A program made the translations under genes and the position numbers. Under the pieces are notes generated by a model. That model was not told where the DNA came from. It did not search any database and saw nothing but the letters and a program-made list of their open reading frames with translations. Below are positions 16,810 to 26,195 of a stretch of DNA of 64,000 nt, piece after piece. The DNA is from Tenacibaculum mesophilum (lineage in GTDB: Bacteria; Bacteroidota; Bacteroidia; Flavobacteriales; Flavobacteriaceae), in contig NZ_CP032544.1 in assembly GCF_003867075.1 (NCBI RefSeq), forward strand, positions 2,040,001 to 2,104,000, written 5' to 3'. How positions within the stretch are numbered: the first letter of the stretch is position 1; every line of letters begins with the position of its first letter.

Positions 16810-16874
16810 TCCTCCCACTCTCAAATCTGTATGGATTCAATCCAACGCTCTCGATCTACGTAGTAACGACTTAG

Positions 16875-17493
16875 ATTTTACATAGAAAAATCTTTTTCTA
16901 AGCTATTATTCTTTTTCCATTGATGAAAAAGAAACCGACTTTGGAGGTTCATGAATTCCTTTGAAAACCAATAAAAATTAATGAGCTAAACAAAAAATCT
17001 AGCCTTAACCATCCTGCACTCAAAAATAATCATCCACAAACCTAAATTAAAATAACTCGCTATCGCTCAAACAGATTTTAATTTTAACGGTTCTTGCGGT
17101 GTTATTTTTGGCTTGCCTGCTTATGACGGGGTGCTTTTTTAGTAGTCTCTTTAATCAAAGTATGCTGTTTCGAACTGACAGTACACAAAAAAAGTATTCG
17201 CAACTCTAGTATAAAAGATATACTTCTGATAGTCTGCCTGTTAAAAAAAAGCAAAAATTGACCATCGCATTTGTTTTTTATACCCCAACACTATAATTTA
17301 GAAGTGGTTAAGAAAAAGAAACTAACAAAATGCTATGATTGTATTGCTAAAACCATCTAATATTTTATGGGTTTTTAACTAGTGGCAAGGGGCTCTCCTG
17401 CTGTTATAATCTTGTTGTTTCTAAGAATTACCTTAGGGTAGCGTGTATTACGCATCCCTAAAAATACTCGTGTAACTTAAATTAAATATTAAT
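16875..17493. other. Gene-free stretch
   Basis: About 620 bp with no credible gene on either strand; the longest frames are under 20 codons with normal starts. It contains fragments of common flavobacterial repeat text (CTCGCTATCGCTC). An imperfect hairpin, AGGGTAGCG / CGCATCCCT, lies about 35 bases before the next start codon. Confidence 0.5.
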
Positions 17494-18465
17494 ATGGAAA
17501 CAAGAAGAAAATTCAAAGGTTCAGATGCTTTTTTAGCTGAAAGCGCACGTACTATTTACAACTTATTTACGCAAGATTTGGAGCGTTTTACCGCTTTCAA
17601 TACCCGATTTACGAGCGAATATGCAGCGGCTTTTTTACATCAGATTGATGCGGCAGATACCGTAGTTACCGATGTAAGTACCTTGGCGAAACAAGGGGTG
17701 GAAACACAAAAGGTGTTGATAGAAATGCAAAATGCTAGTCGTGTGTATAATCGTATAAAAAGTCATGCTATGTGGGCTTTTCCTGATAATCCTGCGGTAT
17801 TAAAAGAGTTTACTACTGGTTATAGAGATGCGAGCAAGAATCAGCCTAAAATGTTGGTGTTTTTAGAAACGTTAGAAAAGGTGGTTACAAATTATTTAGA
17901 TGATTTAACCGATGTAACGAAAGGCGGAATGCCTGCATCTATTGTGGAAGAGTTGGCTACAATAAAAGACGAATTAAAAAGCGCGAACACGCAGCAAGAG
18001 GTGTATAAAAAACAGCGTTTGGTAATTACCCAAGATCGTATTTCGGCATTGAACGATTGTTATACAACGCTTGTTCAAATTATAAATACGGCTCAGTTAG
18101 TATTTGCCAATGAACCTGCAAAAAGGGCACAGTATAGCTATCGTCCAACTACAGGAAGCAGCTCCATTACTGATTTTGTGGGACAGGTAGCGCCTAATGA
18201 AACCAAGGTGATTACCCAGATATCGTATGACAAGGAGAGTTTTATTGGTTTTGAAAACAGAGGAGAAACCACACTACAGTTCGACATTAGTACCGACGAG
18301 GTGACCTTAAACGGCAATATGGTTGAATTGGAAAGTGGCGCTATTAACAATCAGCCAATGGATTGGTTACTAGCGGATGTTACCAATGGTACCAAGGTGA
18401 ATATTTTGGCGTACAATCCGTCTACCACCTCAACGGGAAGTTATTGGGTGAGTACAGATGTGTAG
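17494..18465 (+). CDS. Hypothetical protein with helical N-half and beta-rich C-half
   Basis: 323 residues with no signal peptide or membrane segment. Residues 1 to about 200 are strongly helical (SARTIYNLFTQDLERFTAFN..., AAFLHQIDAADTVVTDVSTL, EELATIKDELKSA) and look like a bundle. From about 215 the sequence turns beta-rich and Gly/Thr/Ser-rich (ETKVITQISYDKESFIGFENRGETTLQFDIS... ending in TGSYWVSTDV). Codon use includes more GCG, CGT and GTG than neighbouring genes. It lies between repeat arrays and is followed by a palindromic-ended repeat. I do not recognise the family; a structural or particle-associated role is possible but unproven. Confidence 0.75.
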   Translation: METRRKFKGSDAFLAESARTIYNLFTQDLERFTAFNTRFTSEYAAAFLHQIDAADTVVTDVSTLAKQGVETQKVLIEMQNASRVYNRIKSHAMWAFPDNPAVLKEFTTGYRDASKNQPKMLVFLETLEKVVTNYLDDLTDVTKGGMPASIVEELATIKDELKSANTQQEVYKKQRLVITQDRISALNDCYTTLVQIINTAQLVFANEPAKRAQYSYRPTTGSSSITDFVGQVAPNETKVITQISYDKESFIGFENRGETTLQFDISTDEVTLNGNMVELESGAINNQPMDWLLADVTNGTKVNILAYNPSTTSTGSYWVSTDV

Positions 18466-18489
18466 GATTAATTTTTTATAAAAAATAAT

Positions 18490-18580
18490 AACGTCATTAC
18501 GAAGGAGGTACGACTGAAGTAATCTGTTTATTTTGAACTAGAAACATAAAGGTTACTGCGTTATCACTCGTAATGACGTT
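18490..18580. repeat. Palindromic-ended repeat, 91 bp
   Basis: Perfect 13-bp inverted ends, AACGTCATTACGA and TCGTAATGACGTT, followed by a T run, so it may serve as terminator for the upstream gene. Same end motif (GTCATTnCGA) and core (AATCTGTTTATT) as the element at 23600. Confidence 0.8.
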
Positions 18581-18630
18581 TTTTTTATGTGGTTGTGAAT
18601 TGCTTTTTTGTTTTTATTCATAATTTAATT

Positions 18631-19200
18631 TTAATCTAATTCATTCCGTATCTCCAAAATTAATTTTAAAGTTTTTTCAAGTTCTATTCTAATTTTATCA
18701 CCTCTTTGTGTTAATTCTCCAGTATCAATATCATAACCATCAAGAAGCAAGTCTACATCTTTCCATGTTCTCGCATTTGACCTAAGCGGTAGGCTAATAT
18801 TATTCAAAACAACTTCAGAGTTAACAGATAATTCATCACTTACCATATTAGTTAAATCAACTAACATTTCAGTCAAATCATCTAATGCTGATTTCACTTT
18901 TTTTGACTTTTCCTTTATTTCTTTTGAGTCCTTATTGAATTTTTCTTCAGTTATAAAACTCAAAAGCTCACCCCTCAATCGTAAATATTCTTTTAGGTCA
19001 TTCCGAAAATATTTTAGGTTTCTTTTAAGCCTATCTTTTTTTTCACTTTCAAAAAATATATTGATTTGGTCACGAAGTTTTGTTACAAAGCCAAAAACTT
19101 CTTCAGAAACAAGTGTTATTTCCTTAGGTTTATCTTTAACTTGAGAATATGAAGTTATAGAAAAAACAAATATTAATAATAAATTAATTGTCAGTTTCAT
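18631..19200 (-). CDS. Secreted helical protein of unknown function
   Basis: 189 residues with a signal peptide (MKLTINLLLIFVFSITSYSQ, cut near SYSQ). The mature part is almost entirely charged helix (KLRDQINIFFESEKKDRLKRNLKYFRNDLKEYLRLRGELL, then SKEIKEKSKKVKSALDDLTEML), suggesting a coiled coil or helical bundle in the periplasm. It overlaps the upstream small membrane-protein gene by 17 bases, so they form a pair. No family recognised. Confidence 0.65.
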   Translation of the reverse strand: MKLTINLLLIFVFSITSYSQVKDKPKEITLVSEEVFGFVTKLRDQINIFFESEKKDRLKRNLKYFRNDLKEYLRLRGELLSFITEEKFNKDSKEIKEKSKKVKSALDDLTEMLVDLTNMVSDELSVNSEVVLNNISLPLRSNARTWKDVDLLLDGYDIDTGELTQRGDKIRIELEKTLKLILEIRNELD

Positions 19201-19387
19201 TTTTCTTGTTTTTAATTAATAAAAAAAATGTAATTATAAATAGAATAATGGGTAAGATTAGTTGCTCTAATTCAAGCTCATGAAAAGGTCTACCTCGTGT
19301 CATTTCTAAGATGATATCCCAACGAAAATAAATTATAAAAATATTTATTAAGATAAGTACTAAAGCTACTAAGGTTTTATATTTCAT
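19184..19387 (-). CDS. Small two-helix membrane protein
   Basis: 67 residues: an N-terminal helix (LVALVLILINIFIIYF), a short polar loop (MTRGRPFHELELEQ), a second helix (ILPIILFIITFFLLI) and a polar Lys/Asn tail. It overlaps the following secreted helical protein gene by 17 bases. Small size and isolation leave function unknown. The 270 bp upstream contains no gene, only AT-rich DNA and the acyl-CoA carboxylase terminator. Confidence 0.6.
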   Translation of the reverse strand: MKYKTLVALVLILINIFIIYFRWDIILEMTRGRPFHELELEQLILPIILFIITFFLLIKNKKNETDN

Positions 19388-19611
19388 ATTTATCCTATTA
19401 ATTTATATTCATTTATTTATATAGAACTATTACTTATTTATATTTAGGGTAACAAACAAATTAACTGCTTTCATAATTTCTTATAAATCTAAAAAAATAA
19501 ATCTGTTAAAAGCTACGAAAACACTCAAAACCAATATTTTGAGCCATAAAAGTTAGCTTTTTCATCATTAATGTGGTAAATAAAGCACAACTAAGACCTT
19601 ATAAAACAAAA

Positions 19612-19641
19612 AAAACGCTCCTAAAAAGAAGCGTCTTTAAA
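19612..19641 (-). terminator. Terminator of the acyl-CoA carboxylase operon
   Basis: On the minus strand: stem ACGCTTC / GGAGCGT (one G-T pair) followed by eight T, about 20 bases past the stop at 19661. Confidence 0.8.
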
Positions 19642-19660
19642 AATATTGATATGTATTTTG

Positions 19661-21202
19661 TTACAACGGAATATTCCCGTGTTTTCTATTAGGTCGTTCT
19701 ACCTTTTTACCTTCTAACATGGCAAAGGCTTTAATCAGTTTTCTACGCGTGTCTTGTGGTAAAATAACCTCATCTACAAATCCACGTTCTGCTGCACGGT
19801 ACGGATTCGCAAATTTATCAGCATACTCCGCTTCTTTCTCCGCTAATTTTGCTTCGTGATCATCTGCTTCAGCAATTTCCTTTTTAAAGATAATTTCACT
19901 CGCTCCTTTTGCTCCCATTACCGCAATTTCTGCACTAGGCCATGCAAAGTTCATATCGGCTCCAATATGTTTTGAGTTCATTACATCATAAGCTCCACCA
20001 TAGGCTTTACGAGTAATTATACTAACTCTTGGCACGGTAGCTTCACTCAATGCATACAATAATTTTGCTCCGTTGGTAATAATAGCATTCCATTCTTGAT
20101 CGGTTCCTGGTAAGAATCCCGGTACATCTACCAATACCAATAACGGAATATTAAAACAATCGCAAAAACGGGTAAATCGTGCTGCTTTTTTAGAACTGTT
20201 TACATCCAAACATCCTGCTAAACTCATGGGTTGGTTGGCAACAATTCCTACACTTCTTCCCCCTAAACGCGCAAATCCGACCACGATATTATCGGCATAA
20301 TCTTTATGGATTTCAAAAAACGAATCAGCATCAGCAATACCATCAATTACGGCACGCATATCGTACGGTTTGTTTGCATTATCCGGAACGATGTTGGCTA
20401 ATTTTTCTCTAGTTTCATCGCCTAATTCAAACGGTAATTTCGCTGTAGTTTCTTGATTGTTCTGTGGCATATAACTCAACAATGTTTTGATATCTTCCAA
20501 ACATTGTACATCATTTGCAGCCGTTAAATGCGTAACTCCCGATTTGGTTGCGTGCGTACTCGCTCCTCCTAATTCTTCTGAAGTTACTTCTTCATTGGTT
20601 ACTGTTTTTACTACGTTAGGTCCCGTAACAAACATATAACTTGAGTTTTCTACCATAACGGTAAAATCGGTCATCGCTGGTGAATATACTGCTCCCCCTG
20701 CACAAGGTCCCATAATTGCAGAGATTTGTGGAATTACTCCTGATGCTTGTACATTTCTGTAAAAAATATCGGCATAACCACCTAACGAACGTACTCCTTC
20801 TTGAATACGCGCTCCACCAGAATCGTTCAATCCGATTAATGGTGCTCCTACTTTTACGGCTAAATCCATAATCTTACAAATTTTTTCGGCATGGGTTTCC
20901 GATAACGAGCCTCCAAACACCGTAAAGTCTTGTGCAAACACATATACCAAGCGTCCGTTTACAGTTCCGTATCCTGTTACCACTCCGTCACCATAAAACT
21001 TCTGATTTTCCATTCCGAAATCGGTGGTTCTATGAGTTACTAAAATACCTACTTCTTCAAAAGAACCTTCATCTAAGAAATAATCGATACGCTCACGAGC
21101 GGTTAATTTTCCTTTTTGATGATGACGGTCGATGCGTTGTTGTCCGCCTCCTAACTTTGCTTCGGTAAGTTTATGTTGTAATTCTTCTATTTTAGATTTC
21201 AT
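19661..21202 (-). CDS. pccB: Acyl-CoA carboxylase carboxyltransferase (beta) subunit, propionyl-CoA type
   Basis: 513-residue biotin-dependent carboxyltransferase that moves the carboxyl group from carboxybiotin to an acyl-CoA. Single-chain CT with N and C lobes: [47 protein letters not shown] in the first, and [21 protein letters not shown] and [19 protein letters not shown] in the second. Length and layout fit propionyl-CoA carboxylase/methylmalonyl-CoA decarboxylase rather than AccD. With the BC and biotin-carrier genes upstream it forms a three-subunit enzyme. Acyl specificity is inferred. Confidence 0.9.
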   Translation of the reverse strand: MKSKIEELQHKLTEAKLGGGQQRIDRHHQKGKLTARERIDYFLDEGSFEEVGILVTHRTTDFGMENQKFYGDGVVTGYGTVNGRLVYVFAQDFTVFGGSLSETHAEKICKIMDLAVKVGAPLIGLNDSGGARIQEGVRSLGGYADIFYRNVQASGVIPQISAIMGPCAGGAVYSPAMTDFTVMVENSSYMFVTGPNVVKTVTNEEVTSEELGGASTHATKSGVTHLTAANDVQCLEDIKTLLSYMPQNNQETTAKLPFELGDETREKLANIVPDNANKPYDMRAVIDGIADADSFFEIHKDYADNIVVGFARLGGRSVGIVANQPMSLAGCLDVNSSKKAARFTRFCDCFNIPLLVLVDVPGFLPGTDQEWNAIITNGAKLLYALSEATVPRVSIITRKAYGGAYDVMNSKHIGADMNFAWPSAEIAVMGAKGASEIIFKKEIAEADDHEAKLAEKEAEYADKFANPYRAAERGFVDEVILPQDTRRKLIKAFAMLEGKKVERPNRKHGNIPL

Positions 21203-21217
21203 CTATATTCTTTTTTT

Positions 21218-21325
21218 GGGCGTTCCCCAAGGGTCGGGCTTTCCGCTATATCTTTTGTTGGTTCTCGATACTTGCTTCGCAAACTCGAACTGACAACAAA
21301 AGGATGCCGCTGCAATCCCTAACGC
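21218..21325. repeat. Structured intergenic element within the carboxylase operon
   Basis: About 108 bp running from GGGCGTTCCCC through GGGTCGGGCTTTCCGC to GCCGCTGCAATCCCTAACGC. It encloses a hairpin CTTTTGTTG (21252) / CAACAAAAG (21294) and ends with GCGTT/AACGC complementarity. I recall similar blocks scattered in many Bacteroidota genomes; it is not a coding region. It lies between accC and pccB. Confidence 0.6.
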
Positions 21326-21334
21326 AAATTGTTT

Positions 21335-22771
21335 TTAACAAGTTTTTAAAATACGTTGCTCTTTTAAATACTGCTGTAAAGCAACTTGTGCAGCAATCTT
21401 CGCTTCCTTTTCATATCCTGCTTCTAACAACTCAGGTGTGTAATATTTCTTTACAAAATGAGTATCAAAATTCCCTGATGTGAAAGCCTCGTGTTCGCAT
21501 ACGAACTTTCCAAACGGCAACGTAGTTTCTATTCCTTTTACCTTATAATTACTAATCGCTTGTTTCATTAACTCAATAGCTTCTTCGCGCGTATTTCCGT
21601 AGGTAATCAATTTAGAAATCATCGGATCGTAATAAATAGGAATTTCCATTCCTTCTTCAAAACCATCATCTACACGAATATTTTCTCCTTTTGGATGTTG
21701 GTAGGTTTCCAACACTCCAATACTCGGTGCAAAATTGTCTAACGGATCTTCGGCATATACACGTAATTCTAATGCGTGCCCTTTAATTTGTAAGTCTTCT
21801 TGGGTGAATGATAGCTCCTCTCCTCTTGCTATTTTTATTTGCTGCTCTACCAAGTCAATACCCGTAATCATTTCGGTAACTGGATGCTCTACTTGCAAGC
21901 GTGTGTTCATTTCTAAAAAGTAGAAATTCTTGTTTTCGTCTAGTAAAAACTCAACCGTTCCTGCTCCTAAATAATCACAGGCTTTCGCAACTCTTACGGC
22001 TGCTGCTCCCATGGCTTCTCTAATTTCTGGAGTCAACACACTCGATGGTGCTTCTTCTACTACTTTTTGGTGGCGACGTTGCACCGAACATTCGCGTTCA
22101 AATAAGTGTACTACGTTTCCATAAGCATCTGCCAATACTTGGATTTCAATATGACGTGGTGACCCTACATATTTTTCTATAAATACAGAACCATCTCCAA
22201 AAGCTGATTCTGCTTCTGAAATTGCACGCTGCATTTGTTCTTTAATATCCGCTTCTTTTTCAACAACACGCATTCCTTTTCCGCCACCTCCTGCTGAAGC
22301 TTTGATTAAGATAGGATACCCAATTTCATTCGCTACTTTCGAGGCATATTCTACATCGGTTACCGCTTCGTCAATACCTGGAACCATTGGAATATCATAA
22401 GCTTTCACTGCATCTTTTGCAGCTAATTTACTTCCCATAACTTCAATAGCATGAGTTTTTGGACCTATAAATACAATTCCTGATTTTGCTACCGCTTCTC
22501 CAAAGGCTGCATTTTCACTTAAAAATCCGTATCCTGGGTGAATTCCATCTACATCTAACTCCTTCGCTACTTCAATAATTTTATCTCCTAATAAATACGA
22601 TTGATTCGATGGTGCAGGACCAATACATACTGCTTCGTCTGCAAAAGTTACGTGTGGTGAGTTTCTATCTGCTTCAGAAAAAACTGCTACCGTTTTAATT
22701 CCCATTTTTTTTGCTGTACGCATTACACGCAACGCAATTTCTCCCCTATTTGCTACTAATATCTTTTTCAT
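21335..22771 (-). CDS. accC: Biotin carboxylase subunit
   Basis: 478-residue ATP-grasp enzyme that carboxylates biotin using bicarbonate and ATP. Family landmarks: KILVANRGEIALRVMRTA at the N-terminus, GYGFLSENAAFGEAV, the glycine-rich SAGGGGKGMR ATP loop, ERECSVQRRHQKVVEEAPS, NFYFLEMNTRLQVEHPVTEMITG and EGMEIPIYYDPMISKLITYG. Slightly longer than E. coli AccC. It follows the biotin carrier gene by one base on the minus strand and works with it and PccB; it could also serve acetyl-CoA carboxylase if no other copy exists. Confidence 0.93.
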   Translation of the reverse strand: MKKILVANRGEIALRVMRTAKKMGIKTVAVFSEADRNSPHVTFADEAVCIGPAPSNQSYLLGDKIIEVAKELDVDGIHPGYGFLSENAAFGEAVAKSGIVFIGPKTHAIEVMGSKLAAKDAVKAYDIPMVPGIDEAVTDVEYASKVANEIGYPILIKASAGGGGKGMRVVEKEADIKEQMQRAISEAESAFGDGSVFIEKYVGSPRHIEIQVLADAYGNVVHLFERECSVQRRHQKVVEEAPSSVLTPEIREAMGAAAVRVAKACDYLGAGTVEFLLDENKNFYFLEMNTRLQVEHPVTEMITGIDLVEQQIKIARGEELSFTQEDLQIKGHALELRVYAEDPLDNFAPSIGVLETYQHPKGENIRVDDGFEEGMEIPIYYDPMISKLITYGNTREEAIELMKQAISNYKVKGIETTLPFGKFVCEHEAFTSGNFDTHFVKKYYTPELLEAGYEKEAKIAAQVALQQYLKEQRILKTC

Positions 22772-22772
22772 A

Positions 22773-23258
22773 TTATTCCATTTCTATTAAAACCGTATTC
22801 TTTTCTACTTTATCACCTGCCTGAATAGCTACCGATTTTACGACTCCGTCTCTTGGTGCTTGTAAGGTATTCTCCATTTTCATGGCTTCTAATACTAAAA
22901 TTCCATCACCTTCTTTTACTTCTTGACCAATTTCAACATCAACAGAAACAATTAACCCAGGCATTGGTGCCTTGATATCGTTTTCTTTTTTCTCTGCAGC
23001 TACCTCTAAACCTAATTCATCAATCAACATATCTAATTCGTTAGAAATATTCACCTCATAGGTGTTTCCGTTGATTTGAATGGTGTATGTTCTTTTGTTG
23101 AAATTTGTTTGGAGTATGGTAGCTTGATACGATTGGTTACCATCAAGTACGTGGTAGTTATTTTGTGATTTTTCTACTATGTCTAACGCCTCTATTTGCG
23201 CTTCAGTAAAGTCAAAATCATGCGTTTTATTAACGCTCGTTTTAAAAGATTTACTCAT
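22773..23258 (-). CDS. Biotin/lipoyl carrier protein of the acyl-CoA carboxylase
   Basis: 161 residues. The C-terminal biotinyl domain has the canonical EAMKMENTLQAP with biotinyl Lys127, preceded by APMPGLIVSVDVEIGQEVKEGDGILVLE. The N-terminal half (to about 85) is a small beta domain that probably contacts the other subunits (YQATILQTNFNKRTYTIQINGNTYEV). First gene of the three-gene minus-strand operon with accC and pccB, one base from accC. Confidence 0.9.
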   Translation of the reverse strand: MSKSFKTSVNKTHDFDFTEAQIEALDIVEKSQNNYHVLDGNQSYQATILQTNFNKRTYTIQINGNTYEVNISNELDMLIDELGLEVAAEKKENDIKAPMPGLIVSVDVEIGQEVKEGDGILVLEAMKMENTLQAPRDGVVKSVAIQAGDKVEKNTVLIEME

Positions 23259-23427
23259 AAATATCTGATATTTTCACCACTAAAATATTAAAATTACAAC
23301 GGAATGCATTGAGTTAAATCTATAAATTGGCTAGAATGTTTTTTTACTTCCTTGATTACTTCCTATCCATTTACTAACAACCTCAGAAAAACCCGCTATT
23401 TATCCCGCTTAATTCATATTTCATATT

Positions 23428-23435
23428 TACCTTTG
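23428..23435 (+). promoter_or_regulatory. -7 box (TACCTTTG) upstream of the TPP riboswitch
   Basis: Perfect TAnnTTTG element placed so that transcription would start at about 23440, immediately before the riboswitch P1 stem. Confidence 0.55.
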
Positions 23436-23445
23436 CACTGTTCTC

Positions 23446-23599
23446 ATAAAGGGGTGCCTTATTTGAATTACGAATTGTGGAATTACGAATTTTGATTATT
23501 AAAATAATTTGTAATTAATCATTTATAATTCATAATTAAATTCAGGCTGAGATCATACCCAACGAACCTGGAACAGGTAATGCTGTTTAGGGATTTTAT
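23446..23599 (+). promoter_or_regulatory. TPP riboswitch (THI element)
   Basis: The conserved THI blocks appear in order: GGGGTGCC (23451), a long AT-rich P3 arm, GGCTGAGATCATACCC (about 23547), GAACCTGGAACAGGTAATGCTG and TTAGGGA. P1 is ATAAA (23446-23450) with TTTAT (23594-23598). It lies upstream of the TonB receptor, which marks that receptor as thiamine-related. The expression platform is not clear, since the downstream leader carries a palindromic repeat. Confidence 0.92.
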
Positions 23600-23690
23600 C
23601 GTCATTGCGAAGTAATTTGGAAAATTACTGTGGCAATCTGTTTATTGAAGAAAAGATTACGTCGTCGTAAACTAACTCCTCGTAATGACA
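23600..23690. repeat. Palindromic-ended repeat in the riboswitch leader
   Basis: Ends GTCATTGCGA and TCGTAATGAC (one mismatch), core CAATCTGTTTATTGAAG. Starts directly after the riboswitch P1 and finishes 67 bases before the receptor ATG. Same family as 18490-18580 and related at the ends to 14000-14476. Confidence 0.8.
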
Positions 23691-23757
23691 AAATTTAATT
23701 ATTCAATGTTTAACTAAAGAATAATTACCTCTTTTTATTCGATTTTGTTTTTATAAA

Positions 23758-26109
23758 ATGAGACCGATGTCTTTTCGTAAAAAAGTGAAGATAGTAGCTT
23801 TTTTACTCGTTGTATTCACAACATTAACAACAAGCGCACAAACGTTTATTCTATCTGGTAAAATAGTTGATGCAAACCAAGAACCTTTAGTGGGTGCTAC
23901 CGTAGCAATTAAAGCTCAAAACAAAGGAACTTCTACCGACTTTGAAGGTAAATTCAAATTAAACTTACCAAAAGGAACACATGTTATTGATGTTTCTTAT
24001 GTGGGGTTTAAAAGCCTTTCACAAGAAGTTAAAATTACCAATAACCAACAGATTACGTTTCAATTAATTTCTAATGAAACTGTGTTAGATGAAGTGTTGG
24101 TATCTGCTGTTCGTGTAAAAGCAGATGCACCCGTAACACACTCTAACCTTGGCAAACATGAAATTGAAAAACGTAATTTAGGACAGGATATTCCTGTGTT
24201 ACTAAACTACTTACCTTCTGTAACATCCTCGTCAGATGCTGGGGCTGGTGTTGGTTATACTTATATTCGTGTACGTGGTTCGGATGCTTCTCGTGTGAAT
24301 GTTACGATTAACGGAATTCCATACAACGACTCTGAAAGTCATGGAACTTTTTGGGTAAATATGGGAGATTTTGCTTCGTCTACACAAAGTTTACAATTAC
24401 AACGTGGTGTGGGAACGTCTACGAACGGTTCTGGAGCATTTGGAGCTAGTTTAAATATTTTAACCGATGCTGTTTCGGATGAAGCTAGTGGAGAAATTTC
24501 AAATGCTTTTGGTTCTTATGGAACTAGAAAACACACCGTAAAGTTTACCACTGGAAAATTAAATAATGGATTTGAGTTTGCAGGACGTTTGTCTAACATT
24601 TACTCTGATGGATATGTTGATAGAGCTTTTACCGATTTAAAATCGTATTTCTTACAAGGTAGTTATACTGATGACAATACGTTGATTAAAGCCTTAGCTT
24701 TTGGAGGAAAGCAACAAACCTATCAAGCTTGGTATGGCTTAAGTGCTGAGGAGTTACAAGAAAATCGTCGCCAGAACCCGTATACCTACGATAATGAAAC
24801 CGATAATTATTGGCAAGATCATTACCAATTACATTGGAATGAGAAACTCTCTGATAACTGGTCTACCAATATTGGATTAAATTATACCAAAGGAGAAGGA
24901 TATTTTGAACAGTTTAAAGAGGACAAAGATGCTGTTGATTATGGTAATGTAATTGTTGACGGAAGCGATGTTATTGTTCGTCGTTGGTTAGATAATGATT
25001 TTTATGTAGCTAATGCTAACGTTACTTATAAAACTGAAAAATTCGAGTTAATTTCTGGTGCTTCTTATAGTAATTATAAAGGAGATCATTTTGGTGAAGT
25101 TATTTGGGCTACACAATTTGCAGATGGTGCTAGCATTAGAGATCGTTACTATTTTAGTGATGCTAAGAAAAATGATATTAGCGTTTTTTCTAAAGCTACT
25201 TTTAATGTTTTTGATAATTTAAAAGCTTTTGTTGATGTACAAGGTAGGTTTATTGATTATACAACCGGAGGCTTTACTTCTGATTTAAATCCTTTAAATA
25301 TTGACACTTCATTTAGCTTCTTTAATCCTAAGTTAGGTTTTACTTACAGTATTAATAAAGAAAATAGCATTTATGCATCGTATGCTCGTGCGAACAGAGA
25401 ACCGAACCGTGATGATTTTCAAAATGGCTCGAATGTACAACATGAAACCTTAGATGATTTTGAATTAGGGTGGCGTTTGCATAATAAAACGGTTCAATTG
25501 AGCACCAACATCTATTACATGTCGTACGACAATCAATTAATTCAAACTGGTGGACTGAATGATGTTGGAGAATATTTACGTGAAAATGTGAAAGACAGCT
25601 ATCGTTTAGGAGTAGAAATTGATGCTAATATTAACGTTACAGACAAGTTTAGCATTAATCAAAATCTTACCGTAAGTAGTAATAAAATCAACAATTTTAT
25701 GTTAGATCGTGATGGTGTTCAACGCAATATTGGAACTACAAACATTGCTTTTTCCCCTGATATTATTGCTGGAAATGCTTTGATTTATAAGCCTACAAAA
25801 GGGTTACAGCTTTCTTTATTATCTAAATTTGTTGGTGAACAATATCTAAGTAACACAAACACAGAAGCCTCTAAACTAGATAGCTATTACGTTAGTGATT
25901 TTAATGTTAGTTATGAATTAAAAATGAACAAAGTTTTTAAATCTATTGTTTTTACAGGATTGGTAAACAACCTTTTTGATAAAGAATATGTTGATAGAGG
26001 ATATACCTATTTAAATACTTGGGATACTCCTGGAACTTCTTTTGAGGTCCAAGGATACTTTCCGCAAGCTACTAGAAACTTTTTAGTAGGTGCAACGTTA
26101 AAGTTTTAA
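23758..26109 (+). CDS. TonB-dependent outer-membrane receptor, thiamine-type
   Basis: 783 residues. Signal peptide (cut near TSAQ, about residue 28), a CarboxypepD_reg-like beta domain (LSGKIVDANQEPLVGATVAIKAQNKGTSTDFEGKFKL), a plug domain (about 125-240: GQDIPVLLNYLPSVTSSSDAGAGVGYTYIRVRGSDASRVNVTINGIPYND...) and a 22-strand barrel ending in NFLVGATLKF. It imports a ligand across the outer membrane using TonB energy. Control by the TPP riboswitch indicates thiamine or a derivative. The matching inner-membrane genes are probably those at 12497-13987. ATG ATG-like alternatives (23758, 23767) leave the exact start open. Confidence 0.92.
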   Translation: MRPMSFRKKVKIVAFLLVVFTTLTTSAQTFILSGKIVDANQEPLVGATVAIKAQNKGTSTDFEGKFKLNLPKGTHVIDVSYVGFKSLSQEVKITNNQQITFQLISNETVLDEVLVSAVRVKADAPVTHSNLGKHEIEKRNLGQDIPVLLNYLPSVTSSSDAGAGVGYTYIRVRGSDASRVNVTINGIPYNDSESHGTFWVNMGDFASSTQSLQLQRGVGTSTNGSGAFGASLNILTDAVSDEASGEISNAFGSYGTRKHTVKFTTGKLNNGFEFAGRLSNIYSDGYVDRAFTDLKSYFLQGSYTDDNTLIKALAFGGKQQTYQAWYGLSAEELQENRRQNPYTYDNETDNYWQDHYQLHWNEKLSDNWSTNIGLNYTKGEGYFEQFKEDKDAVDYGNVIVDGSDVIVRRWLDNDFYVANANVTYKTEKFELISGASYSNYKGDHFGEVIWATQFADGASIRDRYYFSDAKKNDISVFSKATFNVFDNLKAFVDVQGRFIDYTTGGFTSDLNPLNIDTSFSFFNPKLGFTYSINKENSIYASYARANREPNRDDFQNGSNVQHETLDDFELGWRLHNKTVQLSTNIYYMSYDNQLIQTGGLNDVGEYLRENVKDSYRLGVEIDANINVTDKFSINQNLTVSSNKINNFMLDRDGVQRNIGTTNIAFSPDIIAGNALIYKPTKGLQLSLLSKFVGEQYLSNTNTEASKLDSYYVSDFNVSYELKMNKVFKSIVFTGLVNNLFDKEYVDRGYTYLNTWDTPGTSFEVQGYFPQATRNFLVGATLKF

Positions 26110-26130
26110 TTGGGAAAATGCTAGAAAAAC

Positions 26131-26165
26131 AAAAAACCGAGACAATTAATTGTCTCGGTTTTTTT
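26131..26165. terminator. Bidirectional terminator between the TonB receptor and nqrF
   Basis: Perfect stem AACCGAGACAAT / ATTGTCTCGGTT with A and T runs on either side, between convergent genes. Confidence 0.9.
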
Positions 26166-26195
26166 ATATAATGTATTAAACTAAACACTATGTTT

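Noticed and set aside
16287-16874. Open frames of 113-195 codons on both strands across the tandem repeat
   Set aside because: A 42-bp unit keeps any stop-free frame open in every copy. The variation between copies changes amino acids as often as not in each frame, so there is no sign of protein selection.
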